This document shows positions 54,508 to 64,000 of a stretch of DNA of 64,000 nucleotides, piece by piece. Source of the DNA: Dendrolimus kikuchii (taxonomy: Eukaryota; Arthropoda; Insecta; Lepidoptera; Lasiocampidae); contig CM034389.1 of the NCBI GenBank assembly GCA_019925095.2, positions 2,626,001 through 2,690,000 on the forward strand, written 5' to 3'. The notes beneath the pieces are model-generated. The model did no database searches, was not told where the DNA came from, and saw nothing but the letters and a program-made list of their open reading frames with translations. Numbering within the stretch: the first letter of the stretch is position 1; each line of letters opens with the position of its first letter. A program made the translations under genes and the position numbers.

Positions 54508-55300
54508 TCTCAAAGAACGCTTTGACTTTATTTCTTGCTATAACTTACGACCTTCCACAAAACTGAAACTAAACACCCCTACGTATGGTTCAAATTTCTA
54601 CAACAATTCTTTTACCGTCAAGGCTATAAAGCTTTGGAACGCGCCGCCAATTGCTATCAGACAAGCAAAACCGCTACTAACATTTAAAACGATGATCAGA
54701 AAATATTACCTGCCTTTGGAATATGATATTTAAATGTATGTCCATATATATTTATCTATAAACATTTATATATTTTTGTAGATATATATTTGTATGTTAT
54801 GTATATCTGTCTATTTTATCCGTGCAGGAACTGTCGTAAGAGGCGACAAAACAACCCACAGCCAAGGAAGGGCATTTACCCGACTGGATGGCTACCACCC
54901 CTGGTGTAAAGTATGTCGCCATAACAAGCTTGAGTTGTGTTCCGGCATTAGTGACCAGATTCCAGGTTCCCTTAAGAGAGCAGCAGCGCATTTGTAGCGA
55001 CTTTGGTGTTGCAAATTTCCATAGGCGATGGTAACCGCTTTCCATCAAGTGGGCCGTCTGTCTGTCTGCTGATCTCCTGCAATAAAAAATTAAGTATATA
55101 TCTATTTAATATATGGAACATCCATATATACTGCATTTATATAATTATTACTAGAATGTAAGAAATTGTACTATGTATTATGTATACCATCATCGTCATT
55201 ATATTCTCAATTCATTCCTGGGGTTGTCTGGAAGAGCGATAAGACCGCACTTTGTGCATAATGAGGCATAGTTTTAGTCTGTAAGTACGCGATCCGCATT
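54508..55300 (+). mobile_element. Jockey-like LINE 3' end, interrupted by RptA
   Basis: 54511-54732 reads RYLKERFDFISCYNLRPSTK, LNTPTYGSNFYNNSFTVKAI and KLWNAPPIAIRQAKPLLTFK with a terminal IRKYYLPLEYDI-stop. The 3' UTR hallmark GGGGTTGTCTGGAAGAG and GCGATAAGACCGCAC follows at 55212-55250, after the RptA insertion at 54814-55088. Confidence 0.75.
54814..55088 (+). mobile_element. RptA copy nested in a LINE 3' UTR
   Basis: TTTTATCCGTGCAGGAAC joined directly to TGTCGTAAGAGGCGAC: 30-40 bp of the usual unit are deleted near the 5' end. Ends CTCCTGCAATAAAAAA. Confidence 0.85.
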
Positions 55301-56630
55301 AAGGGTCTAAAACGCCATACTACGTAGCGTAATAGAAAAAGTACTATGGGAGAGAGGAGTGGAGATATTCGTGCAGAAAGGAGAAAGAATACAATTCGCC
55401 TGTCCCTATTAACAGAGTCAGATCTGCAAATCAGCAACTTTACAGGAGAGCGCTCTAGACTTTGAATTGCTTATATTTTTTTTACTACAAGAATTAAATT
55501 AAAAAAAAATTATATGTTAATATATGTTCGAGAGCTTATTTGCAATGCAATTAAATAACATTTTTACTTATCTAAATCTTTGAAAAGCTAGTAATGGCTT
55601 TGTAATCCGTACATGGGTCATCATGACTTGTCGGATCTGTCACATCCAACAAAGTTACATGGACAAACATATTTATTCTTTGTAAGAAGTGCCACATACA
55701 ACGTTGTCATTAGTAAATCCTGTTTAAGTTTATGTCGTATTTAAATTGATATTATAAATTAAATCCAATTTTTAATAAATTTATTTCACAAATAACAAAT
55801 AATCAAACATAATTGACAATTTAGGGACAAAATGAAAACAATATTTGCTATAAAATTTGTTAAAATCATTAATTATAAAGTCTACCTGTATGAATGGCAC
55901 TTAATAATCACATTTCAGGTTTCTTTAGCTTAGATAATCAGTCTTAGTAATTTCTTTCTTACAAAAATATACCCCGCATACCCCCCTCGCGCCCCGCTAA
56001 TAACGTCGGGAGTTAACATTCGTCATTGTTAATGGGAGATGGTGGCATATATGACATTGTTAATGTGGCTATTTTAAAAACTATGAGGAAAAATTACCTT
56101 TTTGGTGCTGCTATTGAAAAACAATGCTTTTTTAGGGTCATTAGTGAAATAAAACCAAAATGTCGAAAATTGCATATCCTACATTGTTAATAGGGACAGG
56201 CGAATTTTAACTTCAACAAAACGGACAAGAAATCTAAAAAAATTGCATCGTGCTCTCCATCGTTTATATAGCCTATTCCAGCTGTTTTTTTTATGGCTTC
56301 AATTTGGTGGAAATTTCGATATGCATGATACAGCACTTTTTACTACTTCATTTTTGTCGATATTGAGACTGGGTGTAATGCTAAAGTGTATCATTATATG
56401 GAAGACAAGCTAAACCCACCAAAGCCAAGTGACTTCGACGCTTAAGGGAGTTGGTCGTTAAATCGAGTAACGTTACATGGAGTTTACACTGTATTTAATA
56501 TCAAATCGTATGTGTATTAATTTGTTAGTATATATATTAATATTGTATCTATTACATTAATATATATAATATTGTGTTATTGCTATTTATTAATATGTGT
56601 TATTGTCTATTTTTTTTATTTACCTTAATT
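55301..56630. other. 1.3-kb stretch without recognised gene
   Basis: AT-rich. GCAGAAAGGAGAAAGAATACAA (part of RptA-like 5' text) at about 55374 and two CCTGTCCCTATTAACA-like phrases (55398; reversed at about 56187) hint at an old element between them. Confidence 0.35.
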
Positions 56631-57275
56631 ATAGATAGATAACACTTTATTGTACACCATTACAGAAAAACTTACGAACTAGTATTATACTAATTGTGTC
56701 CAAAGGGCGGTCTTATCGCTAAAAAGCGATCTCTTCCAGACAACCCGTGGCAAGAATATTTTGATTAGGAGTGGCGACGGTGGTATACATAATTATTGTA
56801 CGATTACTTACATTTTAATAATAAATATATAACTATACTATATATACAAATATACACATAACTTATATACATATACAAGATGTGGTGATAATATGCAAAT
56901 ATTTAACCATAATAAACATGTAACTATATGCAATATAATATCTACTAATTATATAAAATTATATATCATTATATTGCAGATAGAATTTCCTGACTAAGTT
57001 CTTAAATGTTATTAGGGATTTTGCTTGTTTGATAGCAACAGGCAATGAATTCCAAAGTTGGACAGCCTTAACCGTGAAAGAATTATTGAAGAACGTTGTA
57101 TTATAAATAGGAATAATAAGTCTATGTTGACTGGAAGGGCGTAACTTGTGAGAGCAAGAAATAAATTCGAAGCGTTCTTTAAGGTACTGTGGAGTTATTA
57201 GGCATGAATAAAATACTATAAAGCAATGAAAGAATGTGAGTATTCCGGCGAAAACAAATTGGCAACCACTTGAGA
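56631..57275 (-). mobile_element. Jockey-like LINE 3' end (same family as 54508)
   Basis: Minus-strand codons include QYLKERFEFISCSHKLRPSS, LIIPIYNTTFFNNSFTVKAV and QLWNSLPVAIKQAKSLITFK. The 3' UTR carries CGGGTTGTCTGGAAGAGATC, a GCGATTTTTAGCGAT-type stem and the reversed ACAATAAAGTGTTATC tail at 56631. Confidence 0.78.
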
Positions 57276-57281
57276 TTTGTA

Positions 57282-57505
57282 TTGTGTAATATGTATGTAT
57301 CCTATTAATTACATGTATTTGATTTGCAAACCACCGTCATACACTCTCGATTCCTTTCACACAATCCACAGCCCGGGTTGTCTGGAAGAGATCGCTCTAA
57401 AGCGATAAGGCCGCCCTTTGTTCCTGCCTTGACACGAAATGACTGCAAGATTTACTCTATGTGTAGTTGGTGAACAATAAAGTATGTTCTATCTATCTAT
57501 TGATC
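57282..57505 (+). mobile_element. LINE 3' UTR with CTAT tail
   Basis: CCCGGGTTGTCTGGAAGAGA, CGCTCTAAAGCGATAAGGCC, GAACAATAAAGTATGTTC and CTATCTATCTATT. It lies tail-out next to 56631-57275, the two forming an inverted pair. Confidence 0.72.
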
Positions 57506-58087
57506 CAGCTACTGACTTCAAATTCGATGAAAGCTAGTGCTGACTTAATAATGGCATCGTGTAAATTGATTTTAAATCAGTACAGAGCTAATTAGTCAGT
57601 GCTGACTGCAATATTTCTGATTGAAAGTTTTGAAGTCAGTCCATTCGCGAAATCAGTATCTGGATCAATGTAAACCAGCCTTGACAGTAAAAAAAAACTA
57701 CAATAAAAGTTAAAAAACTTCTAAAAATTCAATTTTCAAGATTTATTGAATCAATGAGTCGATATATAGTTTTATTTATTAATAAAATATTTTATAGAAC
57801 TGAGTAAATGATTCTAAATCTTTGTAAATAAATTAAATATGAATATAAAAATTAAGCATGGCTTTATTTATAATATAATTTGCAATAATAACAAAAAAAT
57901 GCCAATGTGATTATGTTATAACGCATTACTGTTAAGTTGTAAAATATTTATTGTAACTGATCTATATTATAATATAAGAAAAAAATATGTTAATAATCTT
58001 AATAAAATGGATTAAAAAAATCTGTGTTTTTTTTAAATAACTATTCTGCTGAAATAAATAAATATGATTACTCTGGTCAAATAAATC
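57506..58087. other. Intergenic AT-rich spacer
   Basis: No recognised element; AT content very high from 57690 on. Confidence 0.4.
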
Positions 58088-58284
58088 ATACATACATACA
58101 TAACTTCACTCCAGTTCCCTTGCAGGGTAGGCATGAGCAACAGAGCGCCATTCAGGCATATTCTTAGACACCTCACTTGCTTCTTTGACATTCATAACTC
58201 TTGTCATGCACGCTCTTCTGTTCTTAAAGCTCCTGACATCACCTTCTGCTAGTACACGATCAATTTGATCATGGAAGGTGTGTC
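58088..58284 (-). mobile_element. RTE-a LINE 3' end
   Basis: ACAT tail, then reversed codons DQIDRVLAEGDVRSFKNRRA to PARELE-stop. Confidence 0.78.
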
Positions 58285-58582
58285 GAATCTTGAATATGAG
58301 GTAATTTATTTTGATGAGTTTAAATATATTTATAATATATATGTTCCATATTACTATACATAGTATATATCTATAAAATTGATGCAAATAGGGAAACTAA
58401 TGATCATGAAGGTATGTATCTACATACATAGTATATATCTATATAATATATACAAATGGAAAAACTAATGATCATAAATAAATATATTAAGTGTTATAAA
58501 TATGTATTTAAAAATTACAAAGAAATAAAACGAAACGACGTTTTAGGTCGCGTTGTGAACATTGGTGCTCTTTTAAAAATAT
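58285..58582. repeat. AT-rich spacer with imperfect duplication
   Basis: ACATAGTATATATCTAT with AAACTAATGATCAT is repeated (58356-58406 and 58428-58477). TCTTGAATATGAGGTAATTT also occurs at about 4521. Confidence 0.6.
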
Positions 58583-59059
58583 TGTTACAACCTAGGCGCC
58601 GACAAAGAGACATTCCACGTACCGATCTGTAGTAGTACATTTTATTACCTGTCGGCATTTGAACTAATTGTAATCGTTTTATGATCGTCTTCTTTTGTTC
58701 ACTTATTTATTGGCATAGGTTTCTAGTTATTGTGGAGAACAGCCAATTGTCCTATTGTACTCGCTCATTAGCATCATTAGCCAGGTGTTGAGGTTTCTTT
58801 TTCATTATAAATATAAAACGACGGCCTGATAGAGAGAGTGGGGCAGTCAAGCTACGACTACGATACTGGCGTGACGTGTGTACATTCGGGAATCTAATAG
58901 TGACGGATTTTGCGCGTTTTATTGAATTACGACTGAATTACGTTTGGATTTGTTGTTTTCGGTTATATTTGTACATGTGTTTTACGTGTTTATATAGTTC
59001 TAATAAACCCTATAGTAATTCTAACGGCATTTTAATTCGAGTCCCGCTAACTCGTAACA
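58583..59059 (+). mobile_element. Solo LTR, complete, forward (LTR family 1)
   Basis: 477 bp, TGTTACAACCTAGG to CTAACTCGTAACA. TATAAAACGACGG at 58812 (promoter), GCAGTCAAGCT at 58843, polyadenylation signal AATAAA at about 59002. Flanks ATAT and ATAA differ at one of four bases. Confidence 0.87.
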
Positions 59060-59402
59060 ATAACGATATTGCAAATTTCTAATTGATGATCGAATATGAA
59101 ATAACATACCTAACCAGTCAGAAATGTAGAAACATAGCTCTCACATAGAACCGTAATTGGATATCAGCTGGTAAACAATCTAACAGAAACTAACATACCC
59201 TAATCTAGGTCAAATTCTAGCCATAATGCGCATCTGTTTGTGTAATACATATCTGTTTGAAGGGCCCTTCGCAACGGATAGGCTTCGCTGCTCATTTCTT
59301 AATCCTCAGACCCTAAAATAATTTGAATACAATTACGCTGAGCACCAGAATGGTAAAAAGCCTTAAATTATTAAATGCTTGAAATTACCATGCGAATAAT
59401 AT
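59060..59402. other. Intergenic spacer
   Basis: No recognised feature. Confidence 0.4.
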
Positions 59403-59670
59403 TTTTTTTTATTTCGTGAAAGATAGACAGACACGCAGACAGGCAGACGACCCACCTGATGGAAAGCGGTTACCATCGCCTATGGACATTTGTAACACCA
59501 AAGATGCAATCATTGTGCTGCGCTCTCTAAAGAGAAACTGGAACTTGGCTAATAATGCCGAAACACTACTCAAGGTTGTTATGACGCCATATTCTAGACG
59601 AAAGACGGTAGCCATCCAGAAGTGCAAATACCTCACCGGGCTTTGCCGCCTCTTACGACAGGCCGCCATA
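59403..59670 (-). mobile_element. RptA copy, diverged
   Basis: CAGACAGGCAGACGACCCAC through CTCTTACGACAGGCCGCC; the 5' end is lost and joined to R1-like DNA. Confidence 0.72.
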
Positions 59671-59674
59671 TCCA

Positions 59675-59965
59675 TCGACTGGGTGTAACTATGTTCTAAA
59701 TCTCAGCCTTTCCAACACAAACAAAAGCGCAGGGTCGACAGGGAGGAGGGGGTTTTTAGTGGGTATTGGGGTTGCTCGCTCGTGTAGCAACGCTCGGAGT
59801 CTCCACACTATTCTGTGACGTCGATCGCGGACGGAGCACTGCCAAGAGCATACTATTGCTGCAGTGTTATCGCCCCCGACCGACGCGTGTCGTTCCTCTA
59901 GCAACGGCCCAGATTGTGCGTAAATCGGTTAAGCATTTTCCCTCGCCTCAAAAAAAAAAAAGGCC
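59675..59965 (+). mobile_element. R1-like LINE 3' UTR, copy 1
   Basis: CTGGGTGTAACTATGTTCTA, CTCAGCCTTTCCAACACA, GGAGGGGGTTTTTAGTGGGT and ATTGTGCGTAAATCG; ends CCCTCGCCTCAAAAAAAAAA. Confidence 0.6.
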
Positions 59966-60382
59966 GCCATATCCCATAAACTTCCAATTGCTACCACTTA
60001 TTTATCGGGAAACAGACAGTATAACAACCACGCTTATGCAAGGCGAGTTTGCGAGTTTGACACTACAGTTATCTTGGACGTTTCTTTTTTATTGTCAGGT
60101 CGTGGTTATTGAAAATATCAAAAAAAATACTTTTTACTTTTCACGCTGTAACTTTAATTTTATACACTTTCCTTCTGTCTTTTATGTACGTGTGGTTGGG
60201 TGTCTGTGTATGTATCTGTGTACATATTTTAATAATATAGTCACCTAGTTCTTTAAGTTACGGGTCATGTATTTAATCTGTGGAAAATGTGGTTGTTTAT
60301 ACATTTATATCAATATCTCTTCTTGTACCTTATACTCTTTATAACCATAGAATGTACAAATGTATGTAAGAAAATTCAAAAT

Positions 60383-60447
60383 CAGCCAGGATTAGAACTC
60401 TATGAGTTTGGAAGACGAGTGCGCTAACCACTAAGCTACCTCGGCTT
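60383..60447 (-). mobile_element. tRNA-like SINE head fragment
   Basis: Reverse complement GCCGAGGTAGCTTAGTGGTT and AGTTCTAATCCTGG look like A- and B-box regions of a tRNA-derived head. Confidence 0.45.
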
Positions 60448-60459
60448 GTAGTATGTAGT

Positions 60460-61050
60460 AGTATCGTTCTGCAGTCTGGTGAAAGCCATGCTGCATAGCA
60501 GCGATACCTGAGGGGCTGCGGTTACTTTTTGCGAGACGGTATTGTCTCTCAAAGAGGCCGCCGAACGAGATAGGGAGAGGAGTATTATTGCGCGTACTAA
60601 TGCGACTCCACGTGGACGCCGGCGGTTGGCTGGCATCCGGAGACGCAGGTATGCGCATTACTTCCCACCCTGAATAATACCGCTTCGGGGGGCCTTTAGC
60701 TATCAAGAGAGCAACGGATTCATCACCCCCGCTGACGAAGTGAATGTGTTCTGATTCCCGGGGCACATTCAGGCACTTTTTGCGCTGGATCGCACTGGGC
60801 GTAACTACGTTCTAAGTCTCAGCCTTTCCTACATAAAAAGCGCGAGGCACATGGGAGGAGGGTGGTTTTAGTGGGTAGTGGGTGTTGCCCGTGCAACTTC
60901 TCTGAGTCTCTACACGCTTGATTATTGTTCGGATTGCCCCTTGTCAAAGGGGAAAGCCGTCATGATCAACTATGGTCTAATCCCTTGCAAAGGACCCAGT
61001 ATTGTGCGTAAATAGCATTTCCCCGCCTTAAAAGTAATTTAAAAAAAATG
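60460..61050 (+). mobile_element. R1-like LINE 3' end: C-terminus and 3' UTR, copy 2
   Basis: From 60520 the frame reads GAAVTFCETVLSLKEAAERD, RERSIIARTNATPRGRRRLA and ends RRRRYAHYFPP-stop. F-C-E-x-V-x-x-x-K-E-x-A-E-R followed by an Arg-rich end is a familiar R1-type C-terminus. The UTR 60785-61045 is homologous to 59675-59965. Confidence 0.65.
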
Positions 61051-61192
61051 TAGTAGTATCGTGCCTTGTATAAATTGTTTCTTTTTTAGAGTTGCGTGCA
61101 CATTTTCCAAAAAACTGTTACCACCATTTTGATAAACACAGTAGTTGGGGTATCATCAATCAGAAGACCTAAAGCGGTCACCTTTGAAGAAT

Positions 61193-61306
61193 CATACATA
61201 CATACATAACTTCACGCCAGTTCCCTTGCGGGGTAGGCACGAGCAACAGAGCGCCATTCAGGCTTATTCTTACACACCTCACTTGCTTCTTTGACATTCA
61301 TAACTT
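61193..61306 (-). mobile_element. RTE-a LINE 3' end
   Basis: ACAT tail and reversed codons to NVKEASEV. Confidence 0.77.
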
Positions 61307-61494
61307 TGGAGATCGCTTAGTGAAATTAACGTCTCTAGATTTACATACAACTATTAAGTTGTAAGACATATCATAAAGTTCCACTTTTTTATATGTGTCA
61401 TATTCATCATACGAATCTGCGGAATCGAAATCTTTAAATCCTCTGATCTTGAAAAGCAATGAGTTGTTTTTAATTACTTTTAAAATTTAACAGC

Positions 61495-61578
61495 GATCAG
61501 CCCCCTTGATGTTGTAAATGTTTATGGCCAGCAGTAACCACTTACCATCAGATAGACTGTCTACCAGTTGGTTTACCT
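61495..61578 (+). mobile_element. RptA 3' fragment
   Basis: CTTGATGTTGTAAATGTTTA and GTAACCACTTACCATCAGAT parallel GGTGTTGCAAATGTCCATAG and GTAACCGCTTTCCATCAAGT; the tail is absent. Confidence 0.45.
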
Positions 61579-61632
61579 TCAAACATAAAAATACACTCTT
61601 TCTCCGAGAAACGTCTCCCGTGACTATGCATG

Positions 61633-61742
61633 TACGACGGTCAGAAGGCGTACTGGGGGCTACGGCGGCCGGAGGGGCTACTACAACCTACGTTGGCCGG
61701 AGGGGGTACTACGATCTACGGAAGCCGAAAGGGGTACTAAGG
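61633..61742. repeat. GC-rich tandem repeat, about 3 units of 35 bp
   Basis: GGCCGGAGGGGCTACTACAA, GGCCGGAGGGGGTACTACGA and AGCCGAAAGGGGTACTAAGG are spaced about 34-35 bp apart. Confidence 0.8.
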
Positions 61743-61777
61743 CCTCCGATACCGTCTCTTATATGTGAACACTATAT

Positions 61778-62238
61778 TGTTACGAGTTTGCGGGACTCGA
61801 ATTAAAATGCCGTTAGAATTATTATAGAGTCTATTAGAACTATACAAACATGTATAACAAAGGGACAATTCCCGAATGTACACGTCACGCCTAGATCGTA
61901 GTTGTAGCTCAACTGAGCCCCTCTCTCAATCAAGCCATCGTTTTATACTTCACAAATGCCAATGTGCTCGCCCGCCAACGTCGATATAATTTCCTAGAAT
62001 TAGCTTGTACTTATAATCCGCAACACATGGCTAATGATGCACCTGAACGGCCGTAAACGAGTACAATAGGACAATAGTCTGTTCTCCACAATAACTAGAA
62101 ACGTATGCCAATAAATTAGTGAACAAAAGAAAACGATCACAAAAGGATTACAATTAGTTCAAATGCCGACAGGTAATAAAATGTGCTTTTACAGATCTGT
62201 ACGTGGAATTTGTCTTTGTCGGAGCCTAAGTTGTAACA
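61778..62238 (-). mobile_element. Solo LTR, complete (LTR family 1)
   Basis: 461 bp TGTTACGAGTTTGCGGGACT to CTAAGTTGTAACA; perfect 4-bp target duplication ATAT. Confidence 0.88.
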
Positions 62239-62692
62239 ATATTATCTTTAAATTTTAAATGCACAGAACCAAACCTCCCAAACTATCAATTTGTTCACTA
62301 AACAAATTGATACTTTGGACTTGTTCACTCAACAAATCAAACAATATTTCCCAAAAATCCTAAAAACAACATTCACTGCTATCAATTCTTTGGTTTTAAT
62401 TTCCGCAACGAATAAAACCCTCTGCAAACGTATCGCACAATTCAATAACCAATTTTTATGCTAATTTCAGTCTTACCACGTCATAAATAAGGATGAGATT
62501 AAAATTTGCGTGTGATGAAATTTTTGTTTGCCCCATTTTGGGTTGTTTGACTACTTTGAAATGGGTACATCAAAGGAACGTTTTGTGTATGAAATGTTAT
62601 ATTAAAAGTTAATGATTGACTAAGTTTCTTACAGCAAATATATTTGGGACATAATACAAACAACTTTATGTAAAATTCTACCGTAATTTATA
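62239..62692. other. Intergenic AT-rich spacer
   Basis: TTTGTTCACTAAACAAATTG and TTGTTCACTCAACAAATC (62292-62340) are short near-palindromes in tandem. Otherwise nothing. Confidence 0.45.
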
Positions 62693-63336
62693 GCCAAGTT
62701 CCCTTGCGGTAGGCACGAACAACAAAGCGCCATTCAGGCTTATTCTTACACACCTCGCTTGCTTCTTTGACATTCATAGCTCTTGTCATGCACGCTCGTC
62801 TGTTCTTAAGGCTCTTGACATCACTCTTTGCTAGTATTTTACGATCAATTTGATCATGGAAGGTGTGTCGTGGCCTTCCACGACTTCTGCATCCATCCAC
62901 TTTTGCATTGTATACCTGTTTAGTCATTTCTTACTTCGGTATTACGAACGCAGTCCGCGAGCGTCACTCCGCAGATTTTGCGCAGTTCTCGCATCTCGAC
63001 CGCGTTTACTCTACTTTCATGCTCTCTCTTCCATACCCAACTCTCGCTTCGATACGTGAGCGTAGGTACCAGCACCGCGTTGTGTATGGCAAGCTGGGCC
63101 TTCTGATGTTCTTAGCGCCTAGAAGTTTACCTAACGCTCCATTCACACTATTCCCCAAATTCACTCTTCTTTCTATATCAGCGGTGTACCTTCCATCCCT
63201 GCTAAAAGCACATCCAAGATGTACAAACTCATTCACTTGCTCCAGCATAACATCATCGACCATTATCCTTGCATTCGTTCTGGTTTCTTCTCTTTCAAAC
63301 ACCATAACCTTTGTTTTCTTCGCATTCAAACCTAAT
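62693..63336 (-). mobile_element. RTE-a LINE fragment reaching furthest upstream
   Basis: Minus-strand codons start NAKKTKVMVFEREETRTNAR, continue with MVDDVMLEQVNEFVHLGCAF and GALGKLLGAKN, then small deletions break the frame near 63110 and 62935. It ends YRKGTWL in place of PARELA because one base is missing near 62710. No tail. Confidence 0.82.
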
Positions 63337-63507
63337 GTATATAAGTATATTTAATATAATAATATTATTAAGGCACACTATTCATTATTTTTTGTTTTAA
63401 ACTCTGCAAAATATCGAAATAATACATACACAATACATCCTTTGCCATATTTAAAAATTCACTCAGGAATCATTATGTTAGTCTTACGCAATAATGTATG
63501 CAATATA

Positions 63508-63796
63508 ATAATATCAGCCCCTAAATGGCCCACTGCTGGGCTCGGGCCCGCCATTATAGGGGACGGACAGTATACCCGCCACGCTTGTCCAAGTCGGCTT
63601 GGCAGGTTTCACACATCGGTTATCTCGTTGTGCAGGTTGCATCACGATGTTTTCCTTCACCGTTGCTAGCACGTGGTATTTGTAACAATATGCACATTAG
63701 ATCAGAAAACTGAATAAGTGTTCCGTTCCAGAATCGAACCCGCGCCGTCTGAATTTGGGACGCCTGCGCTAGCCATTACTCTACCATGACTCACAC
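63508..63796 (-). mobile_element. Lepidopteran SINE-like repeat, near complete
   Basis: Right end reversed: GAGTCATGGTAGAGTAATGG and GGGTTCGATTCTGGAACGG give a tRNA-like head; body GATGTTTTCCTTCACCGTTG; left end CGAGCCCAGCAGTGGGCCAT reversed is the usual 3' end. Related to 27759-27895 and 16400-16540. Confidence 0.7.
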
Positions 63797-63825
63797 TTGT
63801 CCATGTATGTAATTTTTATTTATAT

Positions 63826-64000
63826 TGTTACAATTTGGGCCACCTGCATACCTGTATACAAAGCACATTTATTACCTGCCGTCGTTTGAGCTAATAACAT
63901 TGAAACTATTTATGACTGTCTTCTTTTGTTTACTTTGTGTTTAAAATTTGTAATTAGAAAAACAGTCCATTGTGTATCCTAATCTTTTATGGCAGTCATT
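63826..64000 (+). mobile_element. LTR family 1 copy, cut by window end
   Basis: TGTTACAATTTGGGCCACCT start after ATAT; continues through GACTGTCTTCTTTTGTTTAC as in 58583-59059. Whether it is solo or part of a full element cannot be seen. Confidence 0.75.

Noticed and set aside
60431..60766. 111-codon minus-strand ORF
   Set aside because: Antisense to the R1-like C-terminal frame that carries the recognisable FCExV...KEAAER motif.
1..64000. A self-contained novel multi-gene system
   Set aside because: Apart from one host receptor gene and fragments of mobile elements, no cluster of intact unknown genes is visible.

Overview
This window looks like lepidopteran (butterfly or moth) nuclear DNA. 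It is AT-rich and packed with transposon debris of kinds familiar from that order: Helitron-like elements that end in CTAG and carry a CTGT microsatellite, tRNA-headed SINEs, jockey-, R1- and RTE-like LINE 3' ends, hAT-type elements and solo LTRs. Species cannot be fixed from the sequence. There is no bacterial-style gene organisation, no CRISPR array and no rRNA.

One host gene is clearly supported. Five plus-strand exons (13601-13815, 17095-17233, 36994-37099, 42982-43125, 45360-45965) join in frame with GT-AG introns. They give the C-terminal 402 residues of a class C orphan G-protein-coupled receptor of the GPR158/GPR179 type: end of intracellular loop 2, transmembrane helices 4 to 7, then a cytoplasmic tail. 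The ectodomain and helices 1 to 3 must lie upstream of the window. The second intron here is 19.76 kb and the third 5.88 kb; both are swollen by transposons.

Layout: 1-13600 is transposon-rich DNA, presumably the upstream intron of the receptor. It holds a Helitron-like element with a roughly 820-bp array of 8-bp units, a 1.3-kb hAT-type element, an older hAT-like composite at 6.5-8.3 kb, and a 217-codon RTE-like reading frame at 8.7-9.3 kb. 13.6-46 kb is the receptor gene with nested insertions, including a 126-bp minisatellite (23.1-23.9 kb) followed by GC-rich LINE 5'-like DNA, a jockey-like insertion with an 11-bp target duplication (30.3-31.2 kb) and a hAT element containing a Helitron-like element and a solo LTR (37.2-38.6 kb). 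46-48 kb is repeat-poor and probably holds the 3' UTR. 48-64 kb is intergenic transposon DNA with foldback elements, a GT microsatellite, LINE 3' ends and three LTR copies, the last cut by the window edge.

The most abundant repeat, here called RptA (about 320 bp, nearly 20 copies or fragments), has a constant 5' start and a 3' third that resembles the C-terminal codons and 3' UTR of a jockey-like LINE also present here. It is best read as a LINE-dependent retroposon. Nothing in the window amounts to a new multi-gene system. The points most worth checking are the chimeric RptA, the tandem monomers beside LINE 5' DNA, several long hairpins, and the receptor model.
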